The notes beneath the pieces were generated by a model. That model was not told where the DNA came from. It saw only the letters and a list, made by a program, of their open reading frames with translations, and did no database searches. DNA of 64,000 nucleotides from CAYFZO01 sp965226235 (GTDB lineage: Bacteria; Pseudomonadota; Gammaproteobacteria; Poriferisulfidales; Oxydemutatoraceae): NCBI GenBank assembly GCA_965226235.1, contig OZ245335.1, positions 1,922,001 to 1,986,000 of the forward strand, read 5' to 3'. A program made the position numbers and the translations under genes. Shown one piece after another: positions 26,970-35,811 of the stretch; within the stretch, counting starts at the first letter, position 1, and each line of letters starts with the position of its first letter.

Positions 26970-28006
26970 AGGTTACTGATCGGCATTTTGCGTATGCGTG
27001 ATTCGTAATCTATCAGCAGGTTGTCTTCCCAGCGTTGCAACAGCGTCTGCGCCAGCGTCAGTACCACGCTCAGGGACAAGGCGATCAGCGTGGTGTCAAA
27101 CGCGATGCCAAGCGGCGTGATCGCCTGCCCGAGGTCGCTGGATAACTGCGTCAACCCCTGGTTTTTACTGATGATGCGTTGTATGCCTTCGGCGGCGAGC
27201 GAGATACCGAGGACCGTGCCGATGAAGCCGAGGATCGGGATCGCCCAGTTGATGTATCGAGGCAAGATGTAGAACTCCGCGGATTTCTTCCATATCAGGT
27301 CGAGGTAGTTTTGCGGCGACGTCTCTCCCTGTTCCTGCAGGTTCTGGTAGTAAGTTTGCATCAGCACCGATTTTCTGCCGCCGTTCGCCGTGTTGAGCGT
27401 TTGCCTTTCCCGCCACAGGACCCAGAACTTGTTGGCGAGCATCAGCAGACCCCAGAAGAACAGGAACACGGTGATCGGCGGGATGATGCCCCGTTTGAGG
27501 AATTTGTTGGTGATCAACTCCCACTCTTCGTGATTCAACTGCATGTAGTGCAGGGTCAGCAGCAGGTACGTAGAGACGGTGATCGACATAATGAAGGCGA
27601 TCATCATCGTCGGGCCGGAAAACAGCAGCGTCAGCTTGTTGAGCAGCGTCAGATCCTGCGCGCCGACCAAGGTGCGGCTCAGTAGCAGGTAATAGATGTA
27701 CAGCGCGACCGTGGCCAGCAGCAAAGGCAGATTTTGCTTGATGTCGACCGATTCGGCGTTGAGCAAGGGAAACAATATCAGGTAGGACACCACCGCGCTG
27801 ATCGTGGTCAGCAAGACCAGGTTCAGCCGGGCCGCAATTTTGACCGCCGTGATCTTGTTGGGGAACAGTCTTGCCAACAACGGCGTGACGCCGAGTGCGA
27901 GTCCTGCCACCACGCCGAATTGCACCGGTACCGCCAACGCGTAAGCCAGACTTGCTCCAGCGATGCTGAAAATAACGGGGGACACGATGGTCGTCATGAA
28001 AGACAT
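26966..28006 (-). CDS. MotA/TolQ/ExbB-family proton channel
   Basis: A 346-residue integral membrane protein. The N-terminal 200 residues form several extra helices (for example about 10-47, 62-83, 91-112, 130-153, 174-197). The C-terminal part is the MotA/ExbB domain, with ILPRYINWAIPILGFIGTVLGI (about 247-268) and TPLGIAFDTTLIALSLSV (about 297-313) containing the conserved threonines of the ion path. In this family, pentamers of such proteins surround a dimer of ExbD/MotB-like subunits and use the proton gradient to rotate or move. First gene of the operon that continues with two ExbD-like proteins and the FGE-like protein. Confidence 0.9.
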   Translation of the reverse strand: MSFMTTIVSPVIFSIAGASLAYALAVPVQFGVVAGLALGVTPLLARLFPNKITAVKIAARLNLVLLTTISAVVSYLILFPLLNAESVDIKQNLPLLLATVALYIYYLLLSRTLVGAQDLTLLNKLTLLFSGPTMMIAFIMSITVSTYLLLTLHYMQLNHEEWELITNKFLKRGIIPPITVFLFFWGLLMLANKFWVLWRERQTLNTANGGRKSVLMQTYYQNLQEQGETSPQNYLDLIWKKSAEFYILPRYINWAIPILGFIGTVLGISLAAEGIQRIISKNQGLTQLSSDLGQAITPLGIAFDTTLIALSLSVVLTLAQTLLQRWEDNLLIDYESRIRKMPISNL

Positions 28007-28385
28007 GGTTTTTTCGAGTGCGCGCGAGTACGCGAGTTAAAACCGTCTATTCTAGCCGATTGCGGTTTGACATTGACTCGGGGAGGTTTCACACTTTTTG
28101 CATTCGATCCCAAAATGGGGGGCCATGAACAACATCGAGTATGACCAACGTTCTCTCTGTTGCGAGCCAGCCACCTATTGTTTGGACTGACCATGAGAAC
28201 CGTAAATTTTTCGATTGCGGAAAACACGAACGGACATGTCATTTGTCCACGCGTTCCCATTGGTGGATAGTAGGTTGTCGATTTCCGACAGCACCAAGAG
28301 GTCGCTGTTCCGGTCGCTTCCCGAATCTCCAGTACGGTTTCTTGCAGAACTTTCGATACCGACATCGTCATCCCGGAAATTCCTA
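28007..28385. promoter_or_regulatory. divergent promoter region of proton-channel and DUF4238 genes
   Basis: This 379-bp non-coding gap lies between the divergent starts of the proton-channel operon and the DUF4238 gene. An open frame runs through it in phase with the DUF4238 gene from 28215, but the codons before 28386 show no homology. Promoters for both units must be here; no -35/-10 pair was confidently assigned. Confidence 0.4.
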
Positions 28386-29195
28386 ATGAGCAAGCCAAAA
28401 CAGCAACACTACATTCCGAAAATGATAGTGAAGCGGTTTTCTGATAGTGGAGGATGGTTACACTGTTGCCGCCGAAGCGGAGCAAAGCCGAACTTCTGGA
28501 AGGCAAGACCCGGAAAGGTATTTTGTGAGGGGCATCTTTACACACGATACGATGACGGCGGAAAAGCCGACGAGTCCATTGAAGGATATTTCAGCGAACT
28601 TGAGAGTGCCGTTTCGCCGATAATCGACAAGATTGTTGATTGGTCACTTAGGGGTCAGGTGCTCCATCTGGACGCGGATGAGAAGGATCTATGGAGACGG
28701 TTTTTCTCACATCAACGACGGAGAATGCCAAGTTTAGTCCCTTTTGTAGATGAGAAGACAAGCGATCGGGTTAAACAGATCCCGGCTGAATATGAGGCGT
28801 ATATCGGTCGGGAAATTACTCCAGAGGAGCGAAGTCCGGTAGAGAGTACGGATTTTCTGGAAAGGGCGAAAAGGAACGGATTTCCTTCCTTTGCCGCGGC
28901 AGAGTCACGGGACGACATAAAGAAAATACTTCGGAACACCTCGATCATCACCGGGGTGATTCGGAATCCAAAGGGGAGTTTTGTCATCGGGAACCGGGCC
29001 ATCTCCACCTTTTACGATTGGTTTCCAGTTCATCAAAAGATCGCTGTTAGACTGGCATCTCCAGCCGGCTCGGACGAGTTGAAAGTTTTTAATGACATCT
29101 CGGAAGTTAGCCAGATCAACGATGGCATTGTCAGGAAAAGTACGATTTTTGCGGGACCATCACGGCAGCTAGTCGCGTCATTGGTTCGTCCTTGA
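28386..29195 (+). CDS. DUF4238 domain protein
   Basis: A 269-residue protein starting MSKPKQQHYIPKMIVKRFS, the DUF4238 signature (HY-[IV]-P followed by a KRF motif), then an aspartate/tryptophan-rich helical part and the C-terminal FVIGNRAISTFYDWFPVHQKIAVRL block typical of the family. The function is unknown; members are frequent in accessory and defence-rich regions. No signal peptide. It stands alone between the proton-channel operon and the restriction island, separated from the latter by 690 bp. Confidence 0.88.
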   Translation: MSKPKQQHYIPKMIVKRFSDSGGWLHCCRRSGAKPNFWKARPGKVFCEGHLYTRYDDGGKADESIEGYFSELESAVSPIIDKIVDWSLRGQVLHLDADEKDLWRRFFSHQRRRMPSLVPFVDEKTSDRVKQIPAEYEAYIGREITPEERSPVESTDFLERAKRNGFPSFAAAESRDDIKKILRNTSIITGVIRNPKGSFVIGNRAISTFYDWFPVHQKIAVRLASPAGSDELKVFNDISEVSQINDGIVRKSTIFAGPSRQLVASLVRP

Positions 29196-29886
29196 TAGAG
29201 CACTGGTGCTTCTCCAGATACGTTCCTTAAGCGCCGCATTGGCACCGGTGATCTTCCCCCTGATATAGGGGCATATAGCAGAGGGTCGCCGATCGGATGG
29301 CCGGAGGTACGATCCATTTTCAATTGAATGCAACACTGCCCTCGGGTACTATCCCAAGAGATCAAAAATTGGGTGCGCCACGTGGCAGGGCGGATCCAGG
29401 AATGCACGGTGGGAACAGAGAAGGCAGATTTTCGATGGCAAGTCGAGCGGTGGCTCGAGAGCATTGAGTTCCGCCTGTTTTGGGATGGACGATGCACATC
29501 GCAACGATATGCTGGACACCCTCGGTGTCTTGATGAATCAGGTATCCACCGAGTTGAACCGTTTTATCAGAATAGCTCCGGGCAGCAGGATTTGCGACAA
29601 CGGCACCCGGACTTTCATCCGGCACCCAACCAAGCGAGATCGAACCGGACATCGACACTGGCTGTTGAGTGAGCAAGTCACGTTCAAATTGGATCACACC
29701 CTGAGTTTTCAGATACACAGCAGCAGGTTATTGTCCTTGGTCATGGAGTGCACGGCGCAAAAGTCACGATTCCTGCCCGTAGAACTCTTCTCTATTGCGT
29801 GATCAGACGGTTGAGGCTGGACACAAGATCCCACAACGCCCTCCCGCAGTACCGGCACGCGATCCTTCTGAACGGGAGTGTCACCA
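29196..29886. other. intergenic region upstream of the restriction operon
   Basis: This region holds about 690 bp with no convincing gene. Overlapping open frames of 110-155 codons on both strands show no motif. It ends with a GGGAG ribosome binding site at 29874-29878, 8 nt before the helicase ATG. The operon promoter probably lies in its last 200 bp. Confidence 0.5.
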
Positions 29887-32800
29887 ATGGAAATCATCGA
29901 TAACACTTCACAGCTTTTTGGCGATGACCTGAAAAATACAGTTGCGCAAGGGGCGCGACTCAAGATTGCGGCTTCCTGTTTCTCGATTTATGCCTTCGAG
30001 GCACTCAAGGCAGAGTTGTCGAAGATCGAGAGTTTCCAGTTTGTTTTTACTGCTCCCACGTTCGTGCCGAATGAAGTGACCGATCGTCTCAGGAAAGAAC
30101 GGCGCGAGTTCTTTATCCCAAAAGCGCGGAGGGAGAGCGGCTTATACGGTACAGAATTCGAGATCCAGCTTCGCAACAAGCTCACGCAGAGAGCAGTGGC
30201 TCGCGAATGCGCCGATTGGATCAGGGAGAAAGCGAAGTTTCGATCCAACACGACCAAAGCGCCGATGCAACAGTTTGTACACGTTGCGGGATCGGAGCGT
30301 GAGATCGCCTACACGCAGCTCGATGGCTTCACGGCGGTCGATATCGGCTACCAGAAAGGCGATGCTGTCTCTAAATTCGTCACGCGCTTTGACGATCCAA
30401 GCCACACGCGGATGTACCTTCAGTTATTCGACCAAATCTGGTCGGACGCGGAGAAAGTGAAAGATGTCACGGCCACTATCTGCCACCATATCGAGTCCGT
30501 CTACCAAGAGAATTCGCCCGAGCGAATCTATTTTGCGATGCTTTACAACATCTTCCACGATTTCCTGGAAGGCGTCGATGAAGATGTCCTGCCGAATGAG
30601 CTGACTGGTTACCGAGAGAGCCGTGTCTGGAACAAGCTGTTCAACTTTCAGAAGGACGCTGCGACCGGCATCATCAACAAGCTGGAGACCTACAACGGCT
30701 GCATCCTCGCCGACAGCGTAGGCTTGGGCAAGACTTTCACAGCGTTGGCGGTAATCAAGTACTACGAACTGCGCAACCGGTCAGTCCTTGTGCTGTGCCC
30801 GAAGAGACTCGCGGACAACTGGCAGAACTACAATACCAATCTGACAACGAACATTTTCGCCAAGGATCGATTGAACTACGACGTTCTCTGCCACACGGAC
30901 CTGTTGCGGACATCCGGCAAGTCGTTCAACATACCGCTGGATCGGGTGAACTGGGGCAATTACGACCTGATTGTAATAGACGAGTCCCACAACTTCCGCA
31001 ACAACGAGGTTTTCCGGGACCGGGAAACCCGCTACCAGCAACTGATGAACAAGGTCATTCGCGCTGGCGTGAAGACCAAGGTCCTGATGCTTTCCGCCAC
31101 GCCGGTGAACAATCGCTTCACCGATTTGCGCAACCAACTCGCGCTGGCCTACGAAGGGCAGTCGGAAGCGCTTAGCACGAATCTGAAGATTGAAACCAGC
31201 GTCGAAGAGACTTTCCGTCGCGCCCAACAGGTTTTTAACGAGTGGTCGAAACTGCCGACCGAGAAGCGCACGGCAGCCTCGATCCTCGAGGAGCTGGACT
31301 TTGATTTCTTCAAGCTGCTGGATGCTGTGACCATTGCCCGGTCCCGGAAACATATCGAGACCTTTTACGACACCAAAGACATCGGCGGGTTTCCGCAACG
31401 TTGCAAGCCACGTTCTTTCCGTTGCCCGATCACGGAGCGCTCCGACGTGATCGGACTGAACGATATCTATCAGCAGTTGCGTGAATTGACGCTCGCGGTC
31501 TATGCCCCAATCAGCTACATCCTGCGGAGCCGGCTGCAGGAGTACCAGGAAATCTACGACACGCAGCTCGCAGGTGGCCGCGGAAAGCTGCTCCAGGTAG
31601 ACCGGGAGCGTAACCTGCGGGCGCTGATGACCACCAACCTGTTGAAACGCCTTGAAAGCTCTGTCGAAGCGTTTCGGCTGACCTTGCGTTCGCTCGGCGG
31701 CAACGTCTCCCGTGCCCTGTACGCCATCGCCGAGTTCGAGCGAACCGGGCGGCGCGACGGCAACGTGAAAGACTGTTTGACAGAGATGGGCGATGTCGAT
31801 CCGGATGACGACGATCTTTCCGGTCTCGACGAGTTCAGTGTCGGCAAGAAGGTGCAGGTCAGACTTGCCGACATGGACCTGCTTTCCTGGAATCGTGACC
31901 TGGCGGCAGATCTGGCGATCATCGAAGGTCTGATCGTTTCCATGGACAAGGTCTCGCCTGACGACGATGCCAAGCTCCAGCATCTGAAGGGTGTCATTAC
32001 TCGTAAGCTCAATGAGCCGTTGAATCCCGGCAACAGGAAGGTGCTCGTTTTTACCGCCTTTGCCGATACAGCGAACTACCTCTACACCAACCTTGTCCCC
32101 CTTGCACAGCAGCTTGGTCTGCACGTCGGCAAGGTCACCGGTTCCGGCACACCGAAAACGACACTCGGGAAGCCCTATGACTTCCAGAGCGTACTGACCC
32201 TGTTTTCCCCTGTCTCGAAGGACAAGAACCTCGTCCTGCCGGACGAATCCAGCGAACTCGACATCCTGATCGGCACCGACTGCCTCTCCGAGGGACAGAA
32301 TCTCCAGGACTGCGACTTCCTGATCAACTACGACATCCACTGGAATCCGGTGCGGATCATCCAGCGCTTCGGGCGGATCGACCGGATCGGATCGCCGAAC
32401 AGTCGGATCCAGTTGGTTAACTACTGGCCGGACATTACGCTCGACGAGTACATCAAACTCAAGGAACGCGTCGAAAACCGGATGGTGATTACCGACATTA
32501 CCGCTACCGGAGACGACAACGTCCTGACCGCCAAGTCGAGCGACATTGCCTACCGCAAGGAACAACTTAGGCGCCTGCAGGAAGAGGTCATCGAACTGGA
32601 AGACGTGAAAGTCGGCATCTCGGTCACCGATCTCGGGCTGAACGACTTCCGGATGGACCTGCTCAACTACACCAAGGAAAGCGGCGAACTTGATCACATC
32701 CCCTTTGGCCTGCACGCCGTCGTCCCCGCGCAGCCCGAACGAGGTATCGAGCCCGGCGTCATCTTCGCGCTGAAGAACATCCACGACAGCGTGAACATCA

Positions 32801-33162
32801 ATCGGCAGAACCTGTTGCACCCCTTCTACCTGGTCTATATCGGTGACGACGGTCGGATCATTGCCGACCACACCGAGGCCAAGCGTCTGCTCGACCTGAT
32901 CCGTACCAGTTGCAAAGGGCAGGTCGAGCCCGTCCAGGATGTCTGCCAAATCTTTAACGACCACACCGACGACGGTTACCGGATGGAGCGTTATTCCGAC
33001 CTGCTCAGTCAGGCAATTCGCTCCATGATCGAGGTGAAGGAAGAAAAGGACATCGACAGCCTGTTCAGCAGCGGCCGCACTACGGCGCTGACCCACACCA
33101 TTGAGGGGCTGGACGATTTTGAACTGATCGCCTTTCTGCGCGTAGAAGAAGGCAGCCCATGA
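29887..33162 (+). CDS. SNF2-family helicase with N-terminal PLD-like domain
   Basis: A 1091-residue helicase. An N-terminal phospholipase-D-like region (about 1-150) precedes a superfamily 2 motor: Walker A DSVGLGKT (about 276), DESH (about 365), SATPVNN (about 404), and the C-terminal TDCLSEGQNLQ and QRFGRIDRIGS (about 831). The ATG at 29887 is preferred over GTG 29878 because GGGAG lies 8 nt before it. First gene of a five-gene operon with DUF4391, Mod, AlbA_2 and Res genes, so it probably acts as a DNA translocase or helicase in anti-phage restriction. DISARM also couples helicase and PLD domains, but on separate genes. Confidence 0.9.
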   Translation: MEIIDNTSQLFGDDLKNTVAQGARLKIAASCFSIYAFEALKAELSKIESFQFVFTAPTFVPNEVTDRLRKERREFFIPKARRESGLYGTEFEIQLRNKLTQRAVARECADWIREKAKFRSNTTKAPMQQFVHVAGSEREIAYTQLDGFTAVDIGYQKGDAVSKFVTRFDDPSHTRMYLQLFDQIWSDAEKVKDVTATICHHIESVYQENSPERIYFAMLYNIFHDFLEGVDEDVLPNELTGYRESRVWNKLFNFQKDAATGIINKLETYNGCILADSVGLGKTFTALAVIKYYELRNRSVLVLCPKRLADNWQNYNTNLTTNIFAKDRLNYDVLCHTDLLRTSGKSFNIPLDRVNWGNYDLIVIDESHNFRNNEVFRDRETRYQQLMNKVIRAGVKTKVLMLSATPVNNRFTDLRNQLALAYEGQSEALSTNLKIETSVEETFRRAQQVFNEWSKLPTEKRTAASILEELDFDFFKLLDAVTIARSRKHIETFYDTKDIGGFPQRCKPRSFRCPITERSDVIGLNDIYQQLRELTLAVYAPISYILRSRLQEYQEIYDTQLAGGRGKLLQVDRERNLRALMTTNLLKRLESSVEAFRLTLRSLGGNVSRALYAIAEFERTGRRDGNVKDCLTEMGDVDPDDDDLSGLDEFSVGKKVQVRLADMDLLSWNRDLAADLAIIEGLIVSMDKVSPDDDAKLQHLKGVITRKLNEPLNPGNRKVLVFTAFADTANYLYTNLVPLAQQLGLHVGKVTGSGTPKTTLGKPYDFQSVLTLFSPVSKDKNLVLPDESSELDILIGTDCLSEGQNLQDCDFLINYDIHWNPVRIIQRFGRIDRIGSPNSRIQLVNYWPDITLDEYIKLKERVENRMVITDITATGDDNVLTAKSSDIAYRKEQLRRLQEEVIELEDVKVGISVTDLGLNDFRMDLLNYTKESGELDHIPFGLHAVVPAQPERGIEPGVIFALKNIHDSVNINRQNLLHPFYLVYIGDDGRIIADHTEAKRLLDLIRTSCKGQVEPVQDVCQIFNDHTDDGYRMERYSDLLSQAIRSMIEVKEEKDIDSLFSSGRTTALTHTIEGLDDFELIAFLRVEEGSP

Positions 33163-33923
33163 CCGTACTGTTCGACTGGCCGAAGGCCACCGCCTTCGGG
33201 CGCGTGATTCCCAAGCGCAGGATCTATGAGCACGCAGGCGCGAATACCGCGCTCAAGAATCTCTTCGTGCGTGAGGTGGAGCAGATTGTCTGGTCCCACA
33301 AGCTGGCGCCCGAGACGATCAATCTGACCGCCACCAAGTCGGTTCTCGAGATTCAGGTCTTGCGCGTCGGGCTCAAGACCTCGGTGCCAGACCGCGAGGT
33401 GTTGCGCGCCATCGACCGGGCGATCCCTTTTCCATTGGTTTTCGAGTTGACTCATGAGGACTGTGTCAAACTCACCGCTGCCTACAAACGCCCCAACGAG
33501 GCCGACGGCACCCGCTGGGTGGTGGGCGAGTATTTCGAGAGCGTCTGGCTACCCGGGGACATGCCCCGCGTGGCTCTGCCCGTGGCGCTGGACATGGGTA
33601 TACTCTATGAGCGTTTGCTGAGCCCGCTTGTGGCGGATCAGACCGCGCGGCTCGTTGCAACGGAGAACTCGGGCACAGGCGAGGTGCCGCAAGCGCCTTT
33701 CACCCCTGCGCCCGAAGCCGCACCCGTGGCGCTGGAGGCGCGTATCGCGCAGGCAGAGGCGATCCGCGCCAAGGCGCGTGAGGTAGAGAGGATCGCGGCG
33801 CAGTTGAAGCGCGAGAGGCAATTCAACAAGCGCGTGGCGATCAATGCAGAACTGCGTACGGCGAAACAGGAGTTGCAGCAGCTGATGGCAGGGAATCCTG
33901 GCGCCGCTGTCACCTACGATTGA
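33159..33923 (+). CDS. DUF4391 domain protein
   Basis: A 254-residue protein starting by 4-nt ATGA overlap with the helicase gene. DUF4391 features are FDWPKATAFGRVIPKRRIYEHA at the N-terminus and IPFPLVFEL further on. The last third (about 190-250) is rich in Ala, Arg, Glu and Gln and predicted to be a coiled coil. Function is unknown; the family is typically found between a helicase and a type III-like methyltransferase, as here. The coiled coil suggests an adaptor holding helicase and methyltransferase together (inference). Confidence 0.85.
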   Translation: MTVLFDWPKATAFGRVIPKRRIYEHAGANTALKNLFVREVEQIVWSHKLAPETINLTATKSVLEIQVLRVGLKTSVPDREVLRAIDRAIPFPLVFELTHEDCVKLTAAYKRPNEADGTRWVVGEYFESVWLPGDMPRVALPVALDMGILYERLLSPLVADQTARLVATENSGTGEVPQAPFTPAPEAAPVALEARIAQAEAIRAKAREVERIAAQLKRERQFNKRVAINAELRTAKQELQQLMAGNPGAAVTYD

Positions 33924-33933
33924 GGGGGAGAGC

Positions 33934-35802
33934 ATGGACAAGTTGAAGATGCACAGTCCCGACTTGAGCCAGGAGAACATCACGAAGATCCGCGAGATGT
34001 TCCTTGGTTGCGTGACCGAGGCGCACGACGAAGCGACCGGCCAACTGCGTCTGATGGTGGATTTTGATCAGTTGCGGCAAGAGTTGAGTGACGATGTCGT
34101 GGATGGCCCGCAAGAGCGGTATCGGTTGGACTGGCCGGGGAAGCGGAAGGCATTGGCGCTGGCGAATGCGCCGATTGCGAAGACGCTACGCCCGGACCGG
34201 GAGGAAAGCGTTAATTTCGAGACCACGCAAAATCTGTTTATCGAAGGGGATAATCTGGATGGGTTGAAGTTGTTGCAGGAAATATATCTCGGGCGGGTAA
34301 AAATGATTTATATCGACCCTCCCTATAACACCGGCAAGGATGTTATCTATAAGGATACGTTCGCCGAAAGCCGTGAACGGTATCTTGCACGGTCTCATCA
34401 AATAAACAGGGCAGGAGAGCGACTTGTTACCAATCCTGACAGCAACGGTCGCTTTCATTCGGACTGGTTATCCATGATGTATCCACGGTTGCGTCTGGCA
34501 AAGAATCTGTTGCGGGATGACGGCGTTATGTTTATGAGTATCGATGATGGCGAGGTCCATAGCCTGCGCAAAGTTGCAGATGAAATTTTTGGCCCGGATA
34601 ACTTCGTTGCAAACATTATCTGGGAGAAAAAATACGCACCATCCAATGATGCGAAATGGTTCAGCGATAACCACGATCACATTCTGCTGTATGCAAAAAA
34701 CAAACCTCTCTGGCGACCCAGGCCATTGCCCAGGACAGCAAAGCAGAACGCGCGTTACCAGAACCGGGACAAGGATCCACGCGGCTCGTGGATGTCAGAT
34801 AATCTTTCGGTCAAAACGTATTCTGCAGCGTATGACTATCCGATCACGACACCATCCGGGCGTGTGGTGAATCCGCCGAGTGGTCAGTGTTGGCGCTACT
34901 CCAAACAACGTCTGGAAGAGTTGATCGCCGACAATAGAATCTGGTTTGGTGCAAATGTGCCAAGAGTGAAGAGGTTCCTGTCGGAAGTGAAGGACGGAGT
35001 GGTGCCTCTGACGATATGGAAATATGGTGAAGTGGGCCATAATCAGATTGGCCGCCAGGAGCTTAACAGGCTGTTTGATAACCGCGCTTATTTTGATGGG
35101 CCGAAGCCCGTTTCTTTGCTGGAGCGCATAGTATATTTGTCGGATGCGAAAGAGCAGGATGTCATCCTCGACTTCTTCGCAGGTTCGGCAACCACCGCCC
35201 ACGCGGTGATGCAGTCGAATGCCAAAGACGGTGGCAATCGTCGCTTCATCATGGTGCAGCTTCCCGAAGAGACAGACGAAAAATCCGAGGCCCGCAAGGC
35301 CGGCTTCGAGACGATTGCCGGGATATCGAAAGAGCGCGTCTGCCGCGCTGGCAAGAAGATCATCGAAGGTGAATGCCACCTCGATTGGAACCGCGATGTC
35401 GGCTTCCGCGTGCTCAAGGTGGACACGTCGAACATGAAGGATGTGTTCTACCAACCGGACAAGCTGAGCCAGCTCGACCTGCCCGGCGTGGTGGATAACG
35501 TGAAACCCGACCGCACGTCCGAAGACCTGCTGTTCCAGGTGCTGGTCGACTGGGGCGTGGACCTGACCTTACCCATCCACCGCAGGATCGTGCAGGGCAA
35601 GACGGTGTTCTTCGTGGATGACGACGCCCTTGTCGCTTGCTTCGATCTCGGCGTGTCCGAGGAGCTGGTGAAGGAACTGGCGGGGTACAAGCCTCTGCGC
35701 GTCGTTTTCCGCGACAACGGCTTTGTCTCGGACGCGGTGAAGATCAACGTCGAACAGATTTTTCGCCAACTCTCGCCTACCACCGAAGTCAAGGCGATTT
35801 AA
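33934..35802 (+). CDS. type III-like adenine-specific DNA methyltransferase (Mod)
   Basis: A 622-residue beta-class N6-adenine methyltransferase: motif IV DPPYNTGKD (about 128) comes first, then the target-recognition region (about 200-380), then motif I as DFFAGSATTAHAVM (about 412). The N-terminus has FEGDN-like substrate-binding sequence (NLFIEGDNLDGLKLLQEIY). It protects host DNA and, in type III enzymes, supplies sequence recognition to the Res subunit found two genes downstream. A GGGGGAGAG ribosome binding site precedes the ATG. The middle section is visibly more AT-rich than the flanks, suggesting exchange of the recognition domain. Confidence 0.93.
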   Translation: MDKLKMHSPDLSQENITKIREMFLGCVTEAHDEATGQLRLMVDFDQLRQELSDDVVDGPQERYRLDWPGKRKALALANAPIAKTLRPDREESVNFETTQNLFIEGDNLDGLKLLQEIYLGRVKMIYIDPPYNTGKDVIYKDTFAESRERYLARSHQINRAGERLVTNPDSNGRFHSDWLSMMYPRLRLAKNLLRDDGVMFMSIDDGEVHSLRKVADEIFGPDNFVANIIWEKKYAPSNDAKWFSDNHDHILLYAKNKPLWRPRPLPRTAKQNARYQNRDKDPRGSWMSDNLSVKTYSAAYDYPITTPSGRVVNPPSGQCWRYSKQRLEELIADNRIWFGANVPRVKRFLSEVKDGVVPLTIWKYGEVGHNQIGRQELNRLFDNRAYFDGPKPVSLLERIVYLSDAKEQDVILDFFAGSATTAHAVMQSNAKDGGNRRFIMVQLPEETDEKSEARKAGFETIAGISKERVCRAGKKIIEGECHLDWNRDVGFRVLKVDTSNMKDVFYQPDKLSQLDLPGVVDNVKPDRTSEDLLFQVLVDWGVDLTLPIHRRIVQGKTVFFVDDDALVACFDLGVSEELVKELAGYKPLRVVFRDNGFVSDAVKINVEQIFRQLSPTTEVKAI

Positions 35803-35811
35803 GGTACGTAC

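Noticed and set aside
23045..28006. Zorya defence system
   Set aside because: The channel protein fits a MotA-like ZorA in general terms, but there is no OmpA-type peptidoglycan-binding ZorB domain and no ZorC, ZorD or ZorE gene.
29362..29718. A 118-codon open frame on the minus strand in the gap before the helicase
   Set aside because: It has no motif, overlaps several other similar frames and lacks a good ribosome binding site.
30781..33096. A 771-codon open frame on the minus strand opposite the helicase gene
   Set aside because: It is a mirror of the helicase codon pattern and shows no motif; the plus strand has complete helicase motifs.
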